Of a DNA stretch of 11,219 nucleotides, positions 5,664 through 11,219 are shown one piece after another; position 1 is the first letter of the stretch; each line of letters starts with the position of its first letter. Position numbers and translations under genes: made by a program. Source of the DNA: UBA3792 sp045576895 (lineage in GTDB: Bacteria > Bacillota > Clostridia > Christensenellales > CAG-138). The notes below the pieces were generated by a model that did not search any database, was not told the origin of the DNA, and worked only from the letters and a program-made list of their open reading frames with translations. Where the stretch lies: positions 1 to 11,219 of the forward strand of contig JAZNHI010000171.1 of assembly GCA_045576895.1 (NCBI GenBank), read 5' to 3'.

Positions 5664-7049
5664 ATGCAGGTTTACAATACCATGACCCGCAAAAAGGAGC
5701 CGCTCGTTCCGATCAAAGAGGGCGAGATCTCCATGTATGTTTGCGGTCCGACCGTTTACGACTATTTCCACATCGGCAACGCGCGTCCGTTTGTGGTGTT
5801 CGACACGATGCGCCGGTATCTGGAGTACCGCGGCTACAAGGTCAAATACGTCCAGAACTTCACCGACATCGACGACAAGATGATCAACCGCGCAAACAAA
5901 GAGGGCACGACCGTCAAGGAGCTCGGCGACCGCTTCATCAAGGAGTATTATCAGGATGCGGACGCGCTGGGCATCGAGCGCGCAACGGTCAATCCGCGTG
6001 CGACCGAGCACATCGGCGACATCATCAAGCTCGTAAAGAAACTGATCGAGAAAGGGCATGCCTACGCCACGGAAAACGGCGACGTGTACTTTGCCGTGCG
6101 CAGCTGGCCCGGTTACGGCAAACTGAAGGGACAGGACATCGACGACATGGAAAACGGCGCGCGCATCTCCCCCACCGAGCAGAAGCGCGATCCCTTGGAC
6201 TTTGCGCTGTGGAAGGGCGAAAAGCCCGGCGAGCCGAGCTGGCCTTCCCCGTGGGGCAAGGGCCGTCCCGGCTGGCATGTGGAATGCTCCGCGATGAGCA
6301 TGAAATATCTCGGCGAAACGTTCGACATCCACGGCGGCGGCATGGACCTCGTTTTCCCGCACCATGAGAACGAGATTGCACAGAGCGAAGGCGCAACGGG
6401 CAAGCCGTTCGTCCACTACTGGATGCACAACGGCTACATCAACATCAACAATCAGAAGATGAGCAAGTCCCTCGGCAATTTCTTCACCGTGCGCGACATT
6501 GCGAAAGAATACGATCTCGAGGCGGTCCGCATGTTCCTGCTCACTGCGAACTACCGCAATCCGGTCAACTTCTCGCGCGAACTGATGGACCAGACCGTGA
6601 CGAGCTTGAACCGGCTCTACACTGCGCGGGACCGGCTCTTTGATACGGCGATCGACGAGAGCGTTGACGATTCCGGCGTCGCTGCCGAGCTGGACGGATT
6701 CCGCGACCGGTTCAACGAGGCGATGGACGACGACCTCAATACGGCGGACGCTTTGGGCGTGCTGTTCGACTTTGCCCGCTGGATCAACATCTTTGCGACC
6801 GGCGCGCACACGAAAGCCGCGATCGAAGCGGTCAAGGCGCGTTATGCCGAGCTGAACGGCGTTTTAGGACTGGTCGTCAAGGAAAAGAAGGAAGACTTCC
6901 CCGCCGAAGCAACGGCGCTTTTAGAGGCGCGTAAGGAAGCGAAAAAGGCAAAGGACTGGGCAAGAGCCGACGCGATCCGCGAGGAGCTCAAAGCCATGGG
7001 ATTTGCCGTGGAAGACACCAAGGACGGCGCAAAGCTCAAGCGGCTTTGA
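5664..7049 (+). CDS. cysS: Cysteinyl-tRNA synthetase
   Basis: CysRS charges tRNA-Cys with cysteine. The 461-residue product has the usual bacterial length and class I motifs: MYVCGPTVYDYFHIGNARP with the HIGH-type HIGN at 36-39, and KMSKSLGN at 265-272. All four zinc ligands that read the cysteine substrate are present: Cys27, Cys208 (GWHVECSAM), His233 and Glu237 (FPHHENE). The C-terminal helical anticodon region ends with the typical ARADAIREELKAMGFAVEDTKDG. A GAGGAGG sequence sits about 7 bases before the ATG. The gene is divergent from the cohesin-like gene and is followed after 42 bases by a membrane-protein gene that is probably cotranscribed. Confidence 0.98.
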   Translation: MQVYNTMTRKKEPLVPIKEGEISMYVCGPTVYDYFHIGNARPFVVFDTMRRYLEYRGYKVKYVQNFTDIDDKMINRANKEGTTVKELGDRFIKEYYQDADALGIERATVNPRATEHIGDIIKLVKKLIEKGHAYATENGDVYFAVRSWPGYGKLKGQDIDDMENGARISPTEQKRDPLDFALWKGEKPGEPSWPSPWGKGRPGWHVECSAMSMKYLGETFDIHGGGMDLVFPHHENEIAQSEGATGKPFVHYWMHNGYININNQKMSKSLGNFFTVRDIAKEYDLEAVRMFLLTANYRNPVNFSRELMDQTVTSLNRLYTARDRLFDTAIDESVDDSGVAAELDGFRDRFNEAMDDDLNTADALGVLFDFARWINIFATGAHTKAAIEAVKARYAELNGVLGLVVKEKKEDFPAEATALLEARKEAKKAKDWARADAIREELKAMGFAVEDTKDGAKLKRL

Positions 7050-7091
7050 TGCTTATACACCACCGACCAATTACAAAAAAGGAGAACACTT

Positions 7092-7976
7092 ATGGGTTTA
7101 GGTTTACTGTTTCCGGTTCTTTTGCTCGCAATGGGCGTTTACGTGCTGTACGGCGCGATCAAGGGCAGCGGCAGGCTCTTCACGATGGAGAATTTCAAGG
7201 ACGAATCCAAGGATCAGGCAAAGAAGCTCCTGCGCATCCTGTACTTTACGCTTGCCGGGATCATGCTGCTGATGGCGATTGTCAACGGCGCGCAGACCGT
7301 CCTGTACAGCAATAAGGTCTCTTATTTCCGCGTAACCGATGCGTATCGCGACACCTTCTCCGATCTGATCGAAGACGGTCAGCTGACGTATACGGCGACG
7401 GAATCGACGGGCGGCATGAACTGCTTCGGCGGAGTCGGACAACAGGTCGAAAAGAATTACGGACCGTATTCGGTCGACAACGAGAAGATGAGCATGGAAG
7501 AGATCTCTGCGTTCATCAACAAGGCATATACCGTCTACGGGACCGATACGGAGAAGTTCCCGCGCGTCAGCGGCGGTCTGATGAGCTGCGGCGGCAGCAC
7601 CGTCGACTACTCGAAGTACTATGAGCAGACCGACCTCATTGACGACAACGACAACCCGGTTTACGCAAAGACCGACGCCGAAAAGGAAAAAGGTCATGTC
7701 GTCTACATTTCCTCTCTCGGCAGCGAACGTTCCGACTCGAACAGTGGATCGTTCATCTCCAAGCTCTACGGCGCTCTGTCGACAAAGCTCCTGAGCATTC
7801 TAAACTACATTCTGCTCGGTCTTGCGGTCGTCGGCGTGATCGCCGTGTTCCTTGTCACGCGCAAGTTCACCGACAAGGAAAAGCTGCAGAAGGCAAGACA
7901 GCAGCAGGTTCGCCCCGCCATGCCTTCGGACGCGTTCAACTTTGACGACGAGCCCGAAGAGGAATCCAAGAAATAA
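7092..7976 (+). CDS. Three-helix membrane protein of unknown function
   Basis: I do not recognise this 294-residue protein. It opens with a hydrophobic helix (about 3-22), a short charged loop and a second helix (about 48-68). A soluble segment of about 160 residues (70-232) follows, then a third helix (234-256) and a charged tail ending DDEPEEESKK. By the positive-inside rule the RKFTDKEKLQK tail is cytoplasmic, and the large segment could then be extracytoplasmic. That segment holds the protein's only two cysteines, in the similar contexts GGMNCFGG (C111) and GGLMSCGG (C166), a candidate disulfide or metal pair. AAAGGAG lies 8 bases before the start. It sits 42 bases after cysS with no terminator between, so the two are probably one transcript ending at the terminator near 8000. 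Confidence 0.85.
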   Translation: MGLGLLFPVLLLAMGVYVLYGAIKGSGRLFTMENFKDESKDQAKKLLRILYFTLAGIMLLMAIVNGAQTVLYSNKVSYFRVTDAYRDTFSDLIEDGQLTYTATESTGGMNCFGGVGQQVEKNYGPYSVDNEKMSMEEISAFINKAYTVYGTDTEKFPRVSGGLMSCGGSTVDYSKYYEQTDLIDDNDNPVYAKTDAEKEKGHVVYISSLGSERSDSNSGSFISKLYGALSTKLLSILNYILLGLAVVGVIAVFLVTRKFTDKEKLQKARQQQVRPAMPSDAFNFDDEPEEESKK

Positions 7977-7994
7977 ACAAATCGAGTATAAAAC

Positions 7995-8032
7995 TACGGC
8001 TGCCGGGTGTTCCGACAGCCGTAATTCTTTTT
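7995..8032. terminator. Shared bidirectional terminator
   Basis: An 8-bp stem (tacggctg at 7995-8002 with cagccgta at 8016-8023) contains an inner cgg/ccg pairing. It runs into a T-rich tail (attcttttt, to 8032) on the plus strand, 18 bases after the stop of the membrane-protein gene. On the minus strand it is followed by AGTTTTAT, just past the stop codon of the convergent small gene, so it can serve both. Confidence 0.85.
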
Positions 8033-8180
8033 ACAGATGCATCATCCGCTGCGTCTTCTGGATGACCTTTTTTCCGTCCCGTTTCATGCGGCGCGGGATA
8101 TCCGGGTACAGCGTACACATCGCGGTCGCAGCAGCCGCAGCGCCGACCGCCATGCCGATTCCGAGCATTGCCATTCGCAT
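8031..8180 (-). CDS. Small 49-residue membrane peptide downstream of nifU
   Basis: The minus-strand frame reads MRMAMLGIGMAVGA and continues through an Ala-rich hydrophobic helix (about residues 4-24) to TLYPDIPRRMKRDGKKVIQKTQRMMHL. A good ribosome binding site, GAGAGGTGA, lies 6-8 bases before the ATG, and the stop codon abuts a terminator, so it is bounded like a real gene. It starts 47 bases after the nifU stop with no clear terminator between, so it is probably the last gene of that operon. A single N-terminal helix plus a short basic cytoplasmic tail resembles small YtxH-type or otherwise uncharacterised Firmicute peptides. Its function is unknown. Confidence 0.75.
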   Translation of the reverse strand: MRMAMLGIGMAVGAAAAATAMCTLYPDIPRRMKRDGKKVIQKTQRMMHL

Positions 8181-8227
8181 GCGATCACCTCTCTTTTTTG
8201 AGGTTAGTATGCGAAATTAAGCAGCAA

Positions 8228-8635
8228 TTATTCCGCCTTCGGCGCTTCCTCTTTTTGCTTGTTTTCTTTTTTTGCGCGATAATCCGCGATCGCCGCCTGC
8301 ACCGCTTCCTGCGCAAGCACCGAGCAGTGGATCTTCACGGGCGGAAGACCTTCCAGCGCTTCGACGACCGCTTCGTTGGTCAGCTGTTCGACCTCCGCAA
8401 GCGGCTTGCCCTTGATGAGCTCGGTCGCCATCGAGCTGGTCGCGATCGCCGCGCCGCAGCCGAAGGTCTTGAACTTCACGTCCTCGACGATCTCGTCGTC
8501 ATTGATTTTCAAAAACATCTGCATGATGTCGCCGCACTTCGCGTTGCCGACGGTGCCGACGCCCGAAGCGTCCGGGATCTCGCCGACGTTTCTCGGATGC
8601 TGAAAATGATCCAAAACCTTTTCCGAATACTGCAT
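8228..8635 (-). CDS. nifU: NifU/IscU-type iron-sulfur cluster scaffold
   Basis: This scaffold receives sulfur from the cysteine desulfurase and iron to build an Fe-S cluster before transfer to client proteins. The 135-residue product has the full IscU-domain signature: YSEKVLDHFQHPRNVGE at the start, cluster ligands Cys34 (NAKCGD, with Asp36), Cys60 (FGCGAAIATSS) and Cys104 (HCSVLA), and the MATELIKGK segment. The last 16 or so residues are a charged Lys/Glu tail beyond the domain. The start overlaps the nifS stop by one base (TAATG), which implies coupling. There are no NifU-type ferredoxin or C-terminal Nfu domains, so this is the short clostridial form. Confidence 0.96.
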   Translation of the reverse strand: MQYSEKVLDHFQHPRNVGEIPDASGVGTVGNAKCGDIMQMFLKINDDEIVEDVKFKTFGCGAAIATSSMATELIKGKPLAEVEQLTNEAVVEALEGLPPVKIHCSVLAQEAVQAAIADYRAKKENKQKEEAPKAE

Positions 8636-9810
8636 TATTCTACTCCTCCTTTGGGATAAATCGGTGACATATCTCTGAGCCGCTGTACGATCGGCGGCAG
8701 GATTTCAAGCACATAGTCGATCTCTTCTTCGGTCGTGAATTCACTTAGCGTCATGCGAAGCGAGCCGTTCGCCTCCTCATGCGTAATGCCCATCGCGAGC
8801 AGCACATGCGAGGGATCGAGCGAACCGGACGTGCATGCCGAGCCGGACGACGCCGCAACGCCCTGGAGATCGAGCATCAGCAGAATGCTTTCGCTTTCGA
8901 TGTAGCGGATGCCGAAGTTGACGTTGTTCGGAAGCCTCTGCGTGCGGTGTCCGTTCAGATGCACGGTCTTGATGCACTCCTCCACGCCCGCGATCAGTTT
9001 ATCGCGGAGCGCCGTCATCTTCTTCATGTTCGCATCAAGGTTTTCGGTCTGGATCTCCAGCGCCTTCGCAAGACCCACGATGCCGGGAACGTTCTCCGTG
9101 CCTGCGCGCTTCTTGTTCTCCTGCCCGCCGCCGGTGATCATCGCCGGGACGCGGACGCCCTTTCGGATGTAGACCGCGCCGACGCCCTTCGGACCGTGGA
9201 ACTTGTGCGCCGTGAGCGTCAGAAGGTCGATGTTCATGTCCTGCACGTCCATCGGGATGTGCCCGATCGCCTGCACCGCGTCGGTGTGGAACAGTACGCC
9301 TGCCTCACGGCAGACTGCGCCGATCTCCTTGATCGGCTCGATGGTGCCGACCTCATTGTTCGCCGTCATGACGGACACGAGGATCGTGTCGGGACGGATC
9401 GCCGCACGCACCGCTTCGGGGTCGACGAGACCGTTTTCGTCGACGTCCAGATAGGTGACCGTCGCAAGACCCTTGTCCTCCAGTTCCTGCAGCGTGTGCA
9501 GGATCGCGTGGTGCTCGATCTTCGAGGTGATGATGTGATTGCCCTTCTTGCGGTACGCCTGCGCCACGCCGCGCAGGATCATGTTGTCGCCCTCGCTGCC
9601 GCCGCCGGTGAAATAGATCTCACTCGGATTCGCCGCGTTCAGGCACTTTGCAACGGTGCGCCGCGCATCGTCCAGTCCCTTGTGCGCGTCTCGCGCGAAG
9701 CTGTGGAAGCTCGACGGGTTTCCGTAAAACTCGGTATAGTACGGGATCATCGCTTCGATGACCTCGGGCAGCACCTTTGTGGTTGCCGCATTGTCAAGAT
9801 AAACGTGCAT
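8635..9810 (-). CDS. nifS: Cysteine desulfurase NifS/IscS
   Basis: This PLP enzyme takes sulfur from cysteine and passes it as persulfide to the scaffold. The 391-residue product shows YLDNAATTKV at the N-terminus, FTGGGSEGDN, the EHHA stacking histidine near 100, HTDAVQ, the PLP-binding lysine K203 in LTAHKFHGPKG, RAGTEN at 235-240, and the catalytic Cys326 in SSGSACTSGSLDPSHVL, on a mobile loop of the NifS/IscS (group I) type. An AGAGGA site lies 6 bases before the ATG. Its first 17 bases overlap the end of the regulator gene, and its stop overlaps the nifU start, so the three genes are tightly coupled. Confidence 0.97.
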   Translation of the reverse strand: MHVYLDNAATTKVLPEVIEAMIPYYTEFYGNPSSFHSFARDAHKGLDDARRTVAKCLNAANPSEIYFTGGGSEGDNMILRGVAQAYRKKGNHIITSKIEHHAILHTLQELEDKGLATVTYLDVDENGLVDPEAVRAAIRPDTILVSVMTANNEVGTIEPIKEIGAVCREAGVLFHTDAVQAIGHIPMDVQDMNIDLLTLTAHKFHGPKGVGAVYIRKGVRVPAMITGGGQENKKRAGTENVPGIVGLAKALEIQTENLDANMKKMTALRDKLIAGVEECIKTVHLNGHRTQRLPNNVNFGIRYIESESILLMLDLQGVAASSGSACTSGSLDPSHVLLAMGITHEEANGSLRMTLSEFTTEEEIDYVLEILPPIVQRLRDMSPIYPKGGVE

Positions 9811-10240
9811 GTTCGATCCTCTTTTTCTGTTCGATATGATCCTCGGTCAGTTCTCCGATGGTGGTTTCCTCCAGCACGGCATTGATACGGCTCTGCAGCT
9901 TTAAGAAGAGCGGACGCGCCGAGCACGTACAGGCGTTTTCACAGATGTTCGCGCCGCTGCCCACGCAGTCGACGACGTCCGTGCTGCCCTCGAGCGCACG
10001 CAGCACCTCCAGAACGCTGATCCGGACCGGTTCGCGTGTGAGCAGATACCCGCCGCTTTTGCCGCGCGCCGTCTTCACGATCCCCGCCTTTTTCAGCGAA
10101 CGCATGAGCTGCTCGAGATACGCCTCCGAAATGCCCTGCTCCGTCGCCACAGCCGCAAGCGATACGGGACCGTCCCCGTAACGCGCCGCAAGCTCGACGA
10201 CCGCTCGCAATCCGTATGTGCCTTTTGTCGAAAACTTCAT
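9794..10240 (-). CDS. Rrf2-family (IscR-like) iron-sulfur regulator
   Basis: The 148-residue protein matches the Rrf2/IscR layout: MKFSTKGTYGLRAVVELA, a winged helix with ISEAYLEQLMRSLKKAGIVKTARGKSGGYLL, and a dimer helix near the C-terminus (ITLGEL-type TIGEL at 127-131). Between them is a cysteine cluster, Cys92, Cys100, Cys104 and Cys106. Cys92, one middle Cys and Cys104 or Cys106 are plausible [2Fe-2S] ligands, although spacing differs from E. coli IscR (92, 98, 104, His107). It heads the nifS-nifU operon, so the likely job is to tune Fe-S assembly by sensing cluster supply. The ribosome binding site is modest (TAGGG). Paired repeats around its promoter suggest autoregulation. A CymR-like cysteine regulator is an alternative, but CymR lacks this cysteine cluster. 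Confidence 0.93.
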   Translation of the reverse strand: MKFSTKGTYGLRAVVELAARYGDGPVSLAAVATEQGISEAYLEQLMRSLKKAGIVKTARGKSGGYLLTREPVRISVLEVLRALEGSTDVVDCVGSGANICENACTCSARPLFLKLQSRINAVLEETTIGELTEDHIEQKKRIEHARLS

Positions 10241-10253
10241 CGTTAAACCCTAC

Positions 10254-10317
10254 CGTTTCACTCGGCTTTTATCATAAATGCATCCTGTCCAAAAGTCAAG
10301 CGTTTTACTCGTCTTTT
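10254..10317 (-). promoter_or_regulatory. Paired 17-bp direct repeats flanking the regulator promoter
   Basis: Two copies of one 17-mer, differing at two positions, lie in the same orientation. On the plus strand they read cgtttcactcggctttt (10254-10270) and cgttttactcgtctttt (10301-10317), 47 bases apart start to start. One begins right after the -10 box, over the transcription start; the other lies one base upstream of the -35 box. This bracketing suits operators for a repressor, most simply the Rrf2-type product itself. It does not match the IscR type 1 site as I know it, so the binding protein is inferred. Confidence 0.6.
10271..10299 (-). promoter_or_regulatory. Promoter of the regulator-nifS-nifU operon
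   Basis: On the minus strand a -35 TTGACT (10299-10294) and -10 TATGAT (10276-10271) are 17 bases apart. The start would be near 10264, leaving a leader of about 24 nt. Confidence 0.83.
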
Positions 10318-10333
10318 GACAATATACTTTTTC

Positions 10334-10362
10334 GTGACAATCGATCCGTTCTGTGATAAGAT
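10334..10362 (+). promoter_or_regulatory. Probable promoter of the HAD gene
   Basis: On the plus strand GTGACA (10334-10339) and TAAGAT (10357-10362) are 17 bases apart, and a TG one base before the -10 gives an extended -10. The start would be near 10369, about 24 nt before the GTG start codon. It is weaker than the other promoters in the window. Confidence 0.55.
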
Positions 10363-10392
10363 AGAGAAAACAAACAAGCGAGGACACGATCG

Positions 10393-11097
10393 GTGATTCA
10401 AACGGTTTTTTGGGACGTCGACGAGACGCTTCTGGACTTCGGCGCAGCGCAGCGCGCGGCGCTGATCACGCTGTTTTCGGAGTTCGGACTCGGTCCGTGC
10501 ACGGACGCGATGGTCGACCGCTACGACGCGATCAACCATATCTTTTGGGGGCGGCTTGAGCGCGGCGAGATCACAAAGCCCGAGGTGCTGACCGGCAGGT
10601 TCCGGCAGTTCTTTTCGGAGTACGGCATCGATCCCGCCGTTTCCGTGCCGTTCAACGACCGGTATCAGCTCTGCCTCGGGGACACGATCGTGTGCCGGGA
10701 CGACTGTCTTGCGCTTCTCGATTTTCTGAAAGACAAGGTCCGACAGTACGTTGTTTCAAACGGCACGGTCATTGCGCAGACGAAAAAGCTCGACCGGTCC
10801 GGCATCGGCAGACGCATGGACGGCGTGTTTCTGTCGGAAGCGCTCGGCGCGGAAAAGCCGAGCCCGGCGTTTTTCGAGAAGGTTTTCGACGCGATCGGAC
10901 CGGTCAACCGCAGCGAAGTGATGATCGTCGGCGATTCGCTGACCAGCGACATGCAGGGCGGCATGAACGCGGGGATCGTGACCTGCTGGTACAATCGAAA
11001 GGGAACTCCCGTGCCGGAAGGATACCGGATCGACCACGTGATCAAAAACCTTTGGGAGCTGCTTCCGCTGCTCGGATTATCAAAAGAGGCGCTATGA
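10393..11097 (+). CDS. YjjG-type HAD-family 5'-nucleotidase
   Basis: The 234-residue protein has all four HAD motifs: DVDETLLDF with nucleophile Asp8 and acid Asp10, VVSNGT with Ser122, Lys155 in GAEKPSP, and VGDSLTSDMQGG with Asp181 and Asp186. A helical cap lies at about 18-100. The cap segment INHIFWGRLERGEITKPEVLTGRF and the late GIVTCWYN match YjjG, which dephosphorylates non-canonical pyrimidine nucleotides as house-cleaning. The GTG start is chosen because it places the nucleophile at the normal distance from the N-terminus and has AGGA 8 bases upstream. Its stop overlaps the next start by four bases (ATGA). The exact substrate cannot be read from sequence. Confidence 0.9.
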   Translation: MIQTVFWDVDETLLDFGAAQRAALITLFSEFGLGPCTDAMVDRYDAINHIFWGRLERGEITKPEVLTGRFRQFFSEYGIDPAVSVPFNDRYQLCLGDTIVCRDDCLALLDFLKDKVRQYVVSNGTVIAQTKKLDRSGIGRRMDGVFLSEALGAEKPSPAFFEKVFDAIGPVNRSEVMIVGDSLTSDMQGGMNAGIVTCWYNRKGTPVPEGYRIDHVIKNLWELLPLLGLSKEAL

Positions 11098-11219
11098 TTC
11101 AGATCGAAGAAATCGGACCCAAGGAGCTTCCCGCGTTCTGGGACGCGCATATCCGCTATCTCGTTGACGACGGGATCATCTCGGACGAGGAGGACTTTGC
11201 GTACTTCTCCGGCGACGAA
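11094..11219 (+). CDS. GNAT-like acetyltransferase N-terminus (3' partial)
   Basis: A frame starting in the ATGA overlap with the HAD gene stays open to the right edge of the window: 42 codons beginning MIQIEEIGPKELPAFWDAHIR and then YLVDDGIISDEEDFAYFSGDE. The pattern of a short beta strand followed by a helix with LPAFWDAHIRYLVDDGI resembles the start of a family of GNAT N-acetyltransferases. The acetyl-CoA-binding motif lies beyond the window, so the call is tentative. The overlap implies cotranslation with the HAD gene. Confidence 0.65.
   Translation, partial: MIQIEEIGPKELPAFWDAHIRYLVDDGIISDEEDFAYFSGDE

Noticed and set aside
5595..6809. A 404-codon open frame on the minus strand opposite cysS.
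   Set aside because: It is an antisense shadow. CysRS motifs and zinc ligands are intact on the plus strand, and the shadow frame has no ribosome binding site or recognisable domain.
8779..9885. A 368-codon open frame on the plus strand opposite nifS.
   Set aside because: It is a shadow of nifS, composed of Arg/Asp/Val-rich sequence typical of antisense GC-rich frames.

Overview
The window (GC-rich, roughly 55-60 % by eye, mostly coding) looks like a chromosome segment of an anaerobic low-complexity-secretome Firmicute, most likely an uncultured gut-type Clostridia. The grounds are a glmS-type ribozyme, clostridial IscR-NifS-NifU gene order, strong AGGAGG ribosome binding sites, consensus sigma-A promoters and a cohesin-like surface protein. 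This placement is inference. I saw no mobile element, CRISPR array, tRNA or rRNA.

Layout. (1) 2-727, plus strand: the C-terminal part of a Pro/Thr/Lys-rich protein ending in two tandem cystatin-like domains, closed by a strong terminator. (2) 4178-991, minus strand: a three-gene amino-sugar operon, nagB, a stand-alone GlmU-type acetyltransferase, and glmM. It is driven by a perfect TTGACA-17-TATAAT promoter, and its leader contains what I read as a complete glmS ribozyme, a self-cleaving riboswitch for glucosamine-6-phosphate. (3) 5439-4294, minus strand: a secreted, C-terminally anchored protein with a cohesin-like domain. It is divergent from (4) cysS and a three-helix membrane protein of unknown function (5664-7976, plus strand); the two promoters stand back to back. 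(5) 10240-8031, minus strand: an iron-sulfur assembly operon (Rrf2/IscR-type regulator, nifS, nifU) followed by an unannotated 49-residue membrane peptide. The promoter is bracketed by two near-identical 17-bp repeats that look like operators. (6) 10393 to the end, plus strand: a YjjG-type HAD nucleotidase overlapping a truncated GNAT-like gene.

The main point is the nagB operon. Its three enzymes together would convert fructose-6-phosphate to glucosamine-6-P (NagB run in the aminating direction), then glucosamine-1-P (GlmM), then N-acetylglucosamine-1-P (acetyltransferase). The ribozyme usually controls glmS. Here it sits before nagB, and feedback by glucosamine-6-P only makes sense if NagB makes that compound rather than degrades it. 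The sequence therefore suggests a GlmS-independent, ribozyme-controlled route to cell-wall amino sugars.
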